A DNA stretch of 64,000 nucleotides from contig CM037874.1 in the NCBI GenBank assembly GCA_021292105.1, positions 52,930,540-52,994,539 on the forward strand, read 5' to 3'. Both the position numbers and the translations under genes were made by a program. Position 1 is the first letter of the stretch. Each line of letters opens with the position of its first letter. The stretch is from Anadara kagoshimensis (taxonomy: Eukaryota; Mollusca; Bivalvia; Arcoida; Arcidae). Below the pieces are notes generated by a model that made no database searches, was not told the origin of the DNA, and saw only the letters and a list, made by a program, of their open reading frames with translations. Positions 12,345 to 25,000 of this stretch are shown piece by piece.

Positions 12345-12933
12345 TCCATCTGTATATTCAAATATTACTAACATATTCATGATAGAACAGACCTAATGAT
12401 GCAACAAATAGTTACAGTAAAATATCTGTAGACAAATAAAACAAATATTTGTCAAACAAAATAGTATTTTTAGTTGTATACAGTAAAACATGTTTATAAT
12501 GAGGCCATTGAGACTCTATTTTTAACTTTGTTATAAAGCTACTTTGTTATACATGTATTGTTGTATATAGACTTATATAGAGGAGTGGTCAGGTCCAATA
12601 TTTGACTTCATACTATCCATGTCAGCATCTTCGTGTTTTACTGTACATTGGTCGTACAATTAGAATTTTTCAGATAATAACGCATATTAAAATGCATGTT
12701 AGGATAGAAAATGCACAGATTGGTCTACATTATTTTAGTTATTTCTGAGGCTTAAATGAATCGGACATTGTACAAAATTTATCTTGCATGTGATGGCCCA
12801 CAAAGGGAATAAACATGACTGCTGAGAAAACTGTCCTTACACACAGGTCTAAAACAGATAATTATAGAAGAAATGCTGTAAACAGTTCTACTGTTCAATT
12901 TCAGAAGACTGAGACAATTTGATATCATTCTGT

Positions 12934-13027
12934 TTAAACTTTAACTTTCTTTTGTTTTGGTGTTTTAATTTCTTTATTTGCATCTTTTTGTTTTCTTTTC
13001 TTTTTCATTTTCTTTTTATCTTCAGAA
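12934..13027 (-). CDS. MYBBP1A: MYBBP1A exon 24, basic tail and stop
   Basis: The first base completes Val; 30 codons follow, rich in Lys (SEDKKKMKKKRKQK...), then TAA. Strongly basic C-termini carry the nuclear/nucleolar signal in this family. The acceptor is TTTTTTTTGCAG. Confidence 0.88.
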
Positions 13028-16000
13028 CTGCAAAAAAAATTACAAATTAAAAACAGTAAACGTAACCAGATATATTGCAATATGAGAGAGTGAGAGAATT
13101 TGCTTTCCACAACTCCTCCTTAACCATACATATAAACCAGAATATCTTTTCATTTTATAGTTGTGCAATTTAATTTTTCTTCAACTGATTTATTACAGGA
13201 AATATAACTTTTGATATTTTGCAATATGGCAGAGAGAGAGAGAGAGAGAGAGAGGGCGATCATCTGCTATCTGTAACGCCTCCTGAACTGTTTACATAAA
13301 AATACATATTATCTTTCAAAACTTGGGATGCATGTAATGGCAGGAATTCCATTAAAGAATGTTATATTCCTTCTTCATGAATTGAAGTTGTGCACCTAGG
13401 TGATCCTTTTATTCAATTTTACAAAAAACACTACTTTGAGATTTTGCAACAACAGGGTGGGGGACAGAGAGGAGGAGGGTTGTGAACATGTGCTAAACCT
13501 TTATGGTAAATGAATGATTATGATGAAAGACTTACACTTGTCCGCTGTCTGTATTTAATTTTGTTACTATTTTCTTGTATAATCTTCTGGTATCTGTATT
13601 AAAATGATCATGTAACAATTCCAAATTGTCTAACACGTCTTTTGATAACATCTGAAATTAGAAATAGAAAACAATTGTGAACTACATTTTATTGACAATT
13701 TTAATTAAATTAGCATATCAGTTTCTCATGTGTACTTTGAGTTCCTCATATCTGATCTACCACCACAAAAATTTCACTGAAAAAAACCCACAATAAATCA
13801 ATAAATAATATTGTTCTTAATGCAAAAATACAAGCATTTCTTTATCAAACAGACACAAATGACTTCATTCTCACCTGTCATCCCATCAGCCTTATTTCAC
13901 TTGACCCTGTACTATTTCTTAGCAATCGTTCTACTGTGTATTTATTTATACATTAATGTAGACATGACCAAGAGCTAGGGACATCTAGTCATTTTCTGCA
14001 GATTGACTTTAGATGTATTAAAGATTTCACAGTGACCAACTAGATGAACATCTCTAATAACATCAGAGATGACAAACTTTTAGGTTTACATCGTTGGCTG
14101 TAGATATGGCCCATTCATTTCATTTCAATTTTTTTTAATTATTCATAAGCTCAGGCGTTTGTAGTCGTCATCACAATATTGTTGATAAGCATAATGTCCC
14201 TGTATCCAAAATTACCACGGTGATATTTGAAGTCCCATATTCTATGCTCCTTTCACTCAATTTTGATATTACAAGTGGCTAGCTAAACAGTAGGTAATAA
14301 CCCATCTGGAGCACCTGGCCTCACTTCCATGGTGGAAGTTCGTGTGTTTAACTTAATTTGCCAGTTTTAAAGTTTTTACTTTACTTTGGGATTGTCATTT
14401 GGACATGGATTTGTATGTCTATTTTTATGTATTTACCTGTTGATTGTCAGGAAGGTGAACATATTTATTTATCAGCACTAAGATTTCATAAAATAATCCT
14501 GATTTAAAGTTGTCTGTGGTCATCCCCATAATTACCTGATAAAAAAATTTAAAAATATAACAAGAGGCCCAATAGGGCCTGTACCACTCACCTGGGCCAT
14601 TTACAGCACAAAAACACAATAAATACTACATTTAAGGAGCAATAACTCTGATGTTTATGAAACTTGCTACTCGCATCTGTAACCTTGACCTTCGAACCAA
14701 TGACCATAATCTATATATTAAAATGATAATTGCATCAATACTAACAATATTCTAATATACATGCCTATACAAAAAGTTCATAGTTTTCGAGATTATGAAC
14801 CTTTTTGGTATTGTTTTGCAACCGTGACCTTGACCTTTTGACCCATGACCTTTTTCTATACATCAAAATGATCGTTGTATCAATACCTACAACATTCTAA
14901 TATACATGCGTATACAAAAAGTTCATAGTTTTCAAGATAATGAACCATTTCAGTATTCTTTCGCATCTGTGACCTTGACCTTTGAACCAATGACCTTAAT
15001 CTATATATCAAAATGATCTTTACATCAATACTAACAATATTCCAATATACATGCCTATACAAAAAGTTTATAGTTTTCAAGATAATGAACCATTTTGGTA
15101 TTGATTTGCTACTGTGACCTTGACCTTTTGGACCCATGACCTTTTTCTATACATCAAAATGATCGTTGTATCAATACCTACAACATTCTAATATACATAC
15201 CTATACAAAAAGTTCATAGTTTTCAAGATAATGAACCTTTTCAGTATTCTTTCGCATCTGTGACCTTGACCTTTGAACCAATGACCTTAATCTATATATC
15301 AAAATGATCGTTACATCAAAACCAACAACATTCCAATATACATGCTTATACAAAAAGTTTATAGTTTTCGAGATAATTAATGATTTTGGTACTGTTTTGC
15401 TACTGTGACCTTGACCTTTGGACCCATGACCTTTTTCTATACATCAAAATGACTGTTGTATCAATACCTACAACATTCTAATATACATGCCTATACAAAA
15501 AGTTCATAGTTTTCAAGATAATGAACCATTTCAGTATTCTTTCGCATCTGTGACCTTGACCTTTGAACCAATGACCTTAATCTATATATCAAAATGATCG
15601 TTACATCAATACCAACAATATTCCAATATACATGCCAATACAAAAAGTTTATAGTTTTCGAGATAATAAATAATATTAAAGAAGTAAAAAATTAGGTCAT
15701 GACCTTCATAATTGACCTTGACACCATTTTGAAGGTAATTACAAGAATATGTCAAAACTGAAAACCCATGTCATTATCTGGTCATATAGTCAAGTTATAA
15801 CAATTTAAAAATATTTTATGATTTTTGCAAAATTAAACGCAAAAACGCGTAACCTATTTTTTAACCAAATTTCATGAAATGAACAAACTTAAAGGTTAAG
15901 ACTATGTAGAATCCAAATATCACATCAGTTTTTGCCTCCAATGAGTGGTTCAACAGAAGAAGATTTTTTTATGTTTTGTCTATTTTTAGTAACAGTGGCC

Positions 16001-19000
16001 ATCTTGGATATTCGATCGCCATGATTTGAACAAACTATAGTTAGACTCTGTCAAGGACCTTCCATGGCAAATTTGGTTTCAGTTGGCCCAGTAGTTTCGG
16101 AGGAGAAGATTAAAGTTTACTGACGCACGCACGCACGCACGCACAGATGCACGCACGCACGGACGCACGCCTCGCCATGCCATAAGCTCACATGGCCTTT
16201 GGCCAGGTGAGCTAAAAATAAGTGCTAGTGGTACCGGAACTTATATAACAACAGCCTCTCTATACAGGTTTAATTAGCAAGGTCATATTCTGTTTCTCAT
16301 GAGCTATATGTACATTACACCTTGTTTGTGTTGGTAGTCGAGTCACTTCTCTATAACAATCACCTGTCTATAAAGATTTGAATATTTAGGTCACAATCAC
16401 TTTAGCTATACATATACCACACCTGTCTAAAGTGGACAACCTTATAATGTGGTTAGTAGTTACTAAATATTTTGGTCTGGTCACAATCACTTTAGCTACA
16501 CATGTACATTACAGCTGTCTAAAGTAGACACCCTAATAATGTGGCTAGTGGTTATTAAATATTTAGGCCCTATGATAATATTTTGTGTTGATTGTCACTT
16601 GTCTGTACAGCATGTCTATACAGGTTTGGTTAGTCCGGTCACAATCACTTTGGCTACACCTGTATACCACACCAGTCTAAAGTGGACATCCTTATAATGT
16701 GGTGAATGGTTGCTAAATATTTATGCAATATATATTTGATAATATTTTGTGTTGATGGTCACTTACCATAAAAAATGTCTATCCTGCAAAGCAGTTCATT
16801 TAATATGCTATTCTTGCCTCTCATTCATAATACCGAATGAATATACTCAAATAGAATGTTATTTCTTAAGTGACTTACTTTACTGACTGTATCTGTGAGA
16901 GCAGCACTAGATTCACTCCAGATGTCCTCACCAATATGATTTACCTAGTATATAAATAATGTAAAATAAATCTAAATTCGACAATAAAAAGAATTTTTAA
17001 GGATTTCAAAGTTCAATAGATTTTTTTAAAATTTAAAACCCGGGTTTAATCAATGGAAAACAACAACTCTTAAACTTTAAAAATAGCTATTTACAAACCT
17101 AAAATAAAATGAAAACTTTTGGGATTTTAAAGTTCAATAGATTTCTTAAAATTAAAAACCAGGTTTAATCAATGGATAACAATAACTCTTAAATTTAAAA
17201 GTAACTATTTACAAACCCTCAAAAAATAAAAGATTCATGTAAAAATATAGGGTTTACAATTACAAACATATTTATTGAAAGAAGATGTGTTTTAATTAAA
17301 TGCATCTTTCATTGTTAAGTAATTAGCTCAAGTATACTGATTTTTTTCAATCTTCTCGATCAATTCATCTACCAGCTATAAGACTGCAGTGGCCTAATGG
17401 ATAAGAGGTCAGTCTACAATCCCAGGGTCTCTCACTGCTGTGAGTTCGACTTCCGCTCAGACCACGAGGGGGAAAGTGAATTTTCCTTGCCATTTTCCTG
17501 GCCTTTACTAGTTCACCTGATATCAGGTGACTGGGGGAGAGGTACACTTGTCTGCAGCATACTGACTCGGTGAGCTGGTACAAGGCAGACCATAAAACAT
17601 ACCCGCACTTCATATGCATACACAAACTTGTTAATAGATTATTCCATAAAGATTAATTAAGTAGTTCTCGTCGTGAATAGCTGAAAAATTGCTGATGCGA
17701 CGTTAAGCAATATTCAACTACAACAACAACTACCGGTAACTGCCTGATTGATAACTATATGCTATTGATTATCTATTCTAAAACAATATACATGTAACTA
17801 CAAGTAATTTCATTATTTAATGTTTCTTACTGTTAATATATTAAAATAATATGAATGACGAAGAAGTAATTTGTCCTTTATTTTGACCTTTAGGAAGATA
17901 TATACATTTTACTAGTGAACTTTACCATCACAAAATGAAAATTGACAAAAATGTAAACTAAACTTACAGAATCTCTGTTTATCATAACAGATAACATGGA
18001 ACATGCTTGTGTCTGAAATAAATAAATAAATAAATAAATAAATAAATCAATAAATAAATGTTAATATATTATTTTAAATGTTAAAATCTAAATCTTACAT
18101 TCATTACACTTCATTTATCCATGAATAAAAAGAGATATGTTGCAGTCAGTCTCTAAACATAGTTATAGCTGATTTTAATAAAACGTTCTTGTAAAACATC
18201 TTTTATGTACAATGATATCCAAAATAAACATCTAAAAATAACCTCTCTCTCTCTCCAAATGTTTTGGTTTCAATTCAACAAATATCTTTGAGATGTAAGA
18301 ATTAATAGTTAAAATCAAATCTATACTATTTTTAGAAAGGCAATCATGCTTTAATTTTTAAATTATATATATATAAGTATTGCATTATTGTTCATAATCT
18401 GATATGCTTACCCTTCCAGAGCATCCAGCCGACCTCACTTCCCTGATGAAAGTGTTAAACTAGATTTTCCAGTTTCAAAGGTTTTACTGGGTTTTCCGAT
18501 TGTGGTTTGGACATGTATTGGTATATTTGTTTTTTGTGCATACCTGTACATTGACCGATACTGAGTGTGTTTTTCAATTATAGGGCAATGTGCAGAAAAG
18601 GTTCTTTTATGTGCTACGCCAGTTGTGATACAGGGTACCGGCTCACTTCCTAACAACTTTCATTTCTAAATGCTGAGTGATTGATAGTTTTTAGGTTTTG
18701 GTCATAACCGACCGGTTTCGATCCCACAACCTCCCACATAGTAAGCAACCACTCTTTCAACTGAGCTATCGTGGTGGTCGTATAACAAGAGAATGTATAC
18801 TTACTTTACAATAAACTTTAACATTTTCATCCTGTAGAGAATTTAACAAAGTTTCTGTTACTGGCCAAAATAAAACCTGTAAAACACAAAAAGAACAATC
18901 ATAAGAAAAACATAACTCTCACTTTTTCATAATAACATTAGTCATCTTAAGAACAATGGATATGTCTACAATCACCTAAACACTTTGTAAATGACCGCTA

Positions 19001-22000
19001 TAACTGTGAAAAGATCTAACATTAGATGCTGTAGCTTACGCTGGTATTAATAATGACAATGGAGATATGACATAAGCTCATTATTAACACAGGAGAGATA
19101 ACTCATATGACTTGTTTGGGCATTTATGAACAGGCATGATTGATAAATCTGTATAATCCTTGGATAATAGTAAGTTCTTGTTCATATCTTGGTTTTATTC
19201 TATGGGATTTGAAAATACTTTGAAGAAAGAGGGTTAAAGAGGATTAAATGAGACATGAATACTTGTCTCTTGAAATGGATTGATGGCATATGGTAAGATT
19301 AAAAGAACTTGCAGTGAAAATTAAGTTAATTGCATGTATTAAACTTTTGATGCTAAAACAGATTATGGTGTTCAAAGTTGGTAGAATATGTGAGGTCCTG
19401 ACACCTTGTACTTATTGTGGTACTTCTGTAATTGTCAGCAGATGGACCAGTATGGTACTGGTGTTGTATGTAGTGTAGACAGTGGAGGAATGGACGAATA
19501 TCAAACGTCTGCTAACAACTGTTGATTTTATGTTTTTTATGGGTCTGGTTAAGCTTTTGGTCTTGGGGGGGGGAGGGTGACCTTCATCAAGATAAAAGTT
19601 GTTTTTATGCTCAAGTTTACTGATCCCATTATATATTTTATTTCATTAAAGAAAACTTATTTCTTGATAAAACATATTGTCACCCTTCAAAGAAATTTTT
19701 CGCATAGCGATTGGTTAACTTGCCGGGGTACACAGAACGATGTTCGGAAATCTGCCAGGGTACATAGATGCACACGACGTTTAGTGGTAAAAGGGAAGTA
19801 ACTTGTACATCTCTGACGTCTAGTTACGGTAAACAAACATGGCGACAACGTACACAAGTCACGGAAAATACGAAATGGAAGTTAAAAAGACCTAACTGGT
19901 AACGCTTTGAAGAGTGGCAAAAACCTTATACAGGTCTTTAGCAGGTTACACGGCCCCATGAACCCCGTCAAAGATTTATGTACCCTGAGCCGCAACAACT
20001 TATAAGGTATATAGAGGATATTTAACAGTGAAGTATGAATATGATCTATATTTTGTCAAGTGAAGTGAGAAAATCAATATTGTCACAAGATGGTGCAGTC
20101 GTCGAGTGAAAATATATATTTTCTCAGATCACGAGTGAAGCTGGTAGTTGGTGCACCATGATAACAACGATAAACAGACACAGGACACCAGTTCTGAAAG
20201 GGACGTTACTCTAAACAATGGCGCGTGAAGGAATTTGGAGGGAAATACATTTATCTTCACCAGTGAAAATACATGTATATGTATTTCACTGCTGTGAAAA
20301 TATGCGTTTTAGCAATTAAATATTTAAAGATTATTATTTGACCATTTTGATATCACACCCCTTATCAGCCAGAGAGTCCTGATATCAGCCGAAGGCCCTC
20401 TGGCTGATATCAGGACTCGAGGGCTGATTAGGGGTGTGATATCAAAATGGTCATATTATAAACTTTTTATCATATGTTTCATTCAAAGAACTAAACAAAC
20501 TTGTTTTTCTGACGTTGAGAAAAAATCTTGCCAGATAATTGGCAAGATTGCAAGGTGAAATATTTTCTGGGTGTCGAAATTTTTCTACTCTGTGAGGATT
20601 TTTATGAGTCGGGTACTGTTTTTCGTAAAGAATTTGTATTTTCATTGCAAGTACATAATTTTTTGTGTATCTTCACCCAGTCGATTGTCTATTAAACCAT
20701 CTAACTCTAATATTCTGTTGGCAAAACTGCCCATCACACGTTCTCCTTGTTACGACATTTTTGTTTGTAAACAGACGAACGTCGCTTATTGTCCAACAGG
20801 TAACGATAAAGGAATTGAATTCGGTTTTTTTTTTCATATCAGCCCCGGTCACGTGACCGGGGCGTGATATAATCTGATATCAGCCCTAGGGCTGATATGA
20901 CTTTTGAGAATTTTGACTTGTATCACATATACAAAATCTATCATATTATTTATAAACATATGATAATTTCCATTATTTTATTATTAATATAAAATAAAAT
21001 GCAATTATATATTTAAAGTCATACTTACAGGATACTTGGAAAATAAATTCTGGAAAAATGCTGGATTTAATCTATGGCTCCTACAAGAATAAAATGTAGA
21101 TGAATAAAAATAAACTGAATAAAATTTGTAAACAATAATCCTGCAAGCTTTGTCCAATTACAATCACAAAACAGTAAAAAAAAGTGAAAACTGGTCATTA
21201 AGTTAAACAGAGAATCGAGGTTCTGAATGTCTACCTAGCTACAACTCTCATGTGTGTAATTAAATTTGAGAATGAAAGGAATATGGAAGTATTGTGCGTC
21301 AAATATATCCAGGGCAATTTTGGCTATAGAGACCACATACATTATTGTGATGATAGCCATAAAACTTTTTGAGGGTCTTGTTAAGCCTAGGCCAGTAATG
21401 TACTGGAGTTAACAATTTATACTATTTATTTGTAAGCAAGTTGCTTAGTTATATAAAGATCTTGTAGTTATTGGGTTTTACTTACCTTTTATAGATAAAA
21501 TCTTCAAGACTTTGTCTAATCAGTTCAATAACCTGACTGTGTACCTCTTCTTTCTCCTTTGAAGAAAAAACCCAAATTAACAAGATGTCAAAATATCATA
21601 CCAGTCCATGTCCAATCACAGTCCAAAAATTCCAACACAAAGATATGAGTCACAATCCAAGTTATAATCTTAAAAGTCAAACACAAACATACGAGTGACT
21701 ATCCAAGTTATAATCTTAAAAGTCAAACACAAACATAGCGGCCCCTGTTATAATCTTAAAAGTAAAATAAAAACATACTGGTTCATATCCAAGTTGCAAT
21801 CGACATATTGACAAACTAAACTTCCCAAATGGAACATTTTCAAATTTTCAAATAAAAAAAAGAAGACAAAACTGCATTTAATTGAGACTTGTCTGATACT
21901 CATTTGTGAAACTAATCCCTAACAACAATGGGTGGTTTGCTTCAGGTATTGAGGTTTCTTCCTAAGAGTTATAGCTCTCACTGACTTGATAGAAACAGAT

Positions 22001-25000
22001 TAATCTTTTTTTAAGGTAACGGTCTGAACAATGAAACATTTACTCCTATATACCAAAAAAGCAAAGCTAATGACCTTTTCTGTGACATCCTTTTTATCTG
22101 CTAAAGATGCTCTCTGTGACCGAGTTCTAACTGGCGAGGGACCAACGTTACCGATCTCTAAATTCAACAACAGTCTTATCTGCAATAAAAGACAAAATGA
22201 AATATCAAACAATATCATCAGTGGAAATAAAGAATATTCCATTATGATTCTGGAACTAATAACAGCAATAATTTCATTACAGTACTACCCCCACCCACCT
22301 CCAAAAAACTAAAGTAAATTCAAAATTAACCTGCATTGTAACTTTTAAATTGATTGTTTTTTTTAAATAAAATTTATCATTTTTTATCATTTTGTATCTC
22401 TTGCATTGAAAAATATCCATTCAAAAAAAGTTACGGAAGAGTGGTCATGTTTCTTGATCTTCTTTTTCAGAGTGCAAGGTCACATTGTTGTTATATGTGG
22501 TTGTGGTGTGCCAGAGTGTCTATAGTGGAATATACATGTATTAGAAGAAATTATTTACTTTGTAGCTAGCTAAACAGAAGGTGCTTACTCTTCCAGAGCA
22601 CCCAGCCTCACTTTTCTAGTGAAATTCACTACTGTAATCTGCCAATTTCAAAGTTTTTACTTTGCTTTGGGATTGTGATTTGGTAAAGGATTAGTATGTT
22701 TTTGATTACTGTTTTAGGAAATTTATATTCCAATTTACTGGAACATTTTAGATAAAGGTTTGGTTAAAACTTACAACTAAGAGACAACCATCTGATACTG
22801 TGACTACAACTTGTTTACTAGGTGCTGAAATATACAAAAAACATCAAATAATCAGTTAATATTTACAATCACTAAATGTTTCTTACATAACTAATTGAAA
22901 ATAATAATGTTTACATTTCAGTAATCTTGCATGAGCTGTCAAACTCTCGTCGACTCTGATTTTGGTTTGGGTTGTTTATAAGTTTATGTGTTTAAGCTTG
23001 ACAGACATTAATTTCCTAATTTGACTGTAAATATTCATCTTAACCTTTGACCTTACAGATAACAAGTCTGTAATGTGACCAAATATTCATCCTAACCTTT
23101 GACCTTACAGATAATAAGTTTCTGATGTGACTGTTAATATTCATCCTAACCTTTGACCTTACAGATAATAAGTTTCTGATGTGACTGTTAATAACTTTAT
23201 ATTCATCATGACTCTTGACCTTACAGATAATAAGTTTCTGATGTGACTGTTAATATTCATCATGACCTTTGACCTTACAGATAATAAGTTTCTGATGTGA
23301 CTGTTAATAACTTTATATTCATCATGACCTTTGACCTTACAGATAACAACTTTCTGATGTGACTGTTAATAACTTTATATTCATCATGACCTTTGACCTT
23401 ACAGATAATAAGTTTCTGATGTGACTGTTAATAACTTTATATTCATCATGACCTTTGACCTTACAGATAACAACTTTCTGATGTGACTGTTAATAACTTT
23501 ATATTCATCATGACCTTTGACCTTACAGATAATAAGTTTCTGATGTGACTGTTAATAACTTTATATTCATCATGACCTTTGACCTTACAGATAATAAGTT
23601 TCTGATGTGACTGTTAATAACTTTATATTCATCATGACCTTTGACCTTACAGATAATAAGTTTCTGATGTGACTGTTAATAACTTTATATTCATCATGAC
23701 CTTTGACCTTACAGATAATAAGTTTCTGATGTGACTGTTAATATTCATCATGACCTTTGACCTTACAGATAATAAGTTTCTGATGTGACTGTTAATAACT
23801 TTATATTCATCATGACTCTTGACCTTACAGATAATAAGTTTCTGATGTGACTGTTAATATTCATCCTAACCTTTGACCTTACAGATAATAAGTTTCTGAT
23901 GTGACTGTTAATATTCATCCTAACCTTTGACCTTACAGATAATAAGTTTCTGATGTGACTGTTAATATTCATCATGACCTTTGACCTTACAGATAATAAG
24001 TTTCTGATGTGACTGTTAATATTCATCCTAACCTTTGACCTTACAGATTAATAAGTTTCTGATGTGACTGTTAATATTCATCATGACCTTTGACCTTACA
24101 GATAATAAGTTTCTGATGTGACTGTTAATATTCATCCTAACCTTTTACCTTACAGATAATAAGTTTCTGATGTGACTGTTAATATTCATTCTAACCTTTG
24201 ACCTTACAGATAATAAGTTTCTGATGTGACTGTTAATATTCATCATGACCTTTGACCTTACAGATAATAATTTTCTGATGTGACTGTTAATAACTTTATA
24301 TTCATCATGACCTTTAACAAGTATTCATTCTAACCTTTGACCTTAAAGATAACAAGTTTCTGATGTGACTGTAAATATCTAGTGACCTTTGACCTTACAG
24401 ATGTCACTTAATATTAATTATGACCTTTGACCTTACAGATATCAAGTTCCTGATGTCACTGTAAATATTCACAGTGACCTGAGACCTTACCTTCTTCAGA
24501 CATCTGTAATATACTTTTAACTGTATCCAGACATTTATCTTTACCTACAGCAGATTTTGCATGAACCTGAAATCAGATGTAGCCCAATTTTATTATTATC
24601 ATTTTTAAAATATTAAATAACATAATTTGATATTTTTGGAAATCATGACATTACTCCGGTAATTTGTGATGTAAACATTTTCCATATTGTGATGTAAACA
24701 TTGTCCATAATGTTCTGCACAACTATTATGGAGTATTGAATCTATTGATTCTGTGGTATGGAAGCAAACTCCATTACCTACATACAAATGGTATTTTGAG
24801 ATATATACACGTTCCTAGACACTGACAAATACTGGTAAACAAGAGGAAATGTATTAACATATGTTAAAATAAACAGTTTTAAGAACAACTGAAGTTATAT
24901 TTCTGAAATATTAACATTTTGAATGAGCAATAGCATTACAAAAGTTTTAATATTTTAAGAATCTAAGAGCCAAATCTACAAACCTTCCTAGAATCATAAA

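Noticed and set aside
14880..15137. 85-codon minus-strand frame
   Set aside because: It spans two 145-bp satellite units of composite element C and repeats itself; not a gene.
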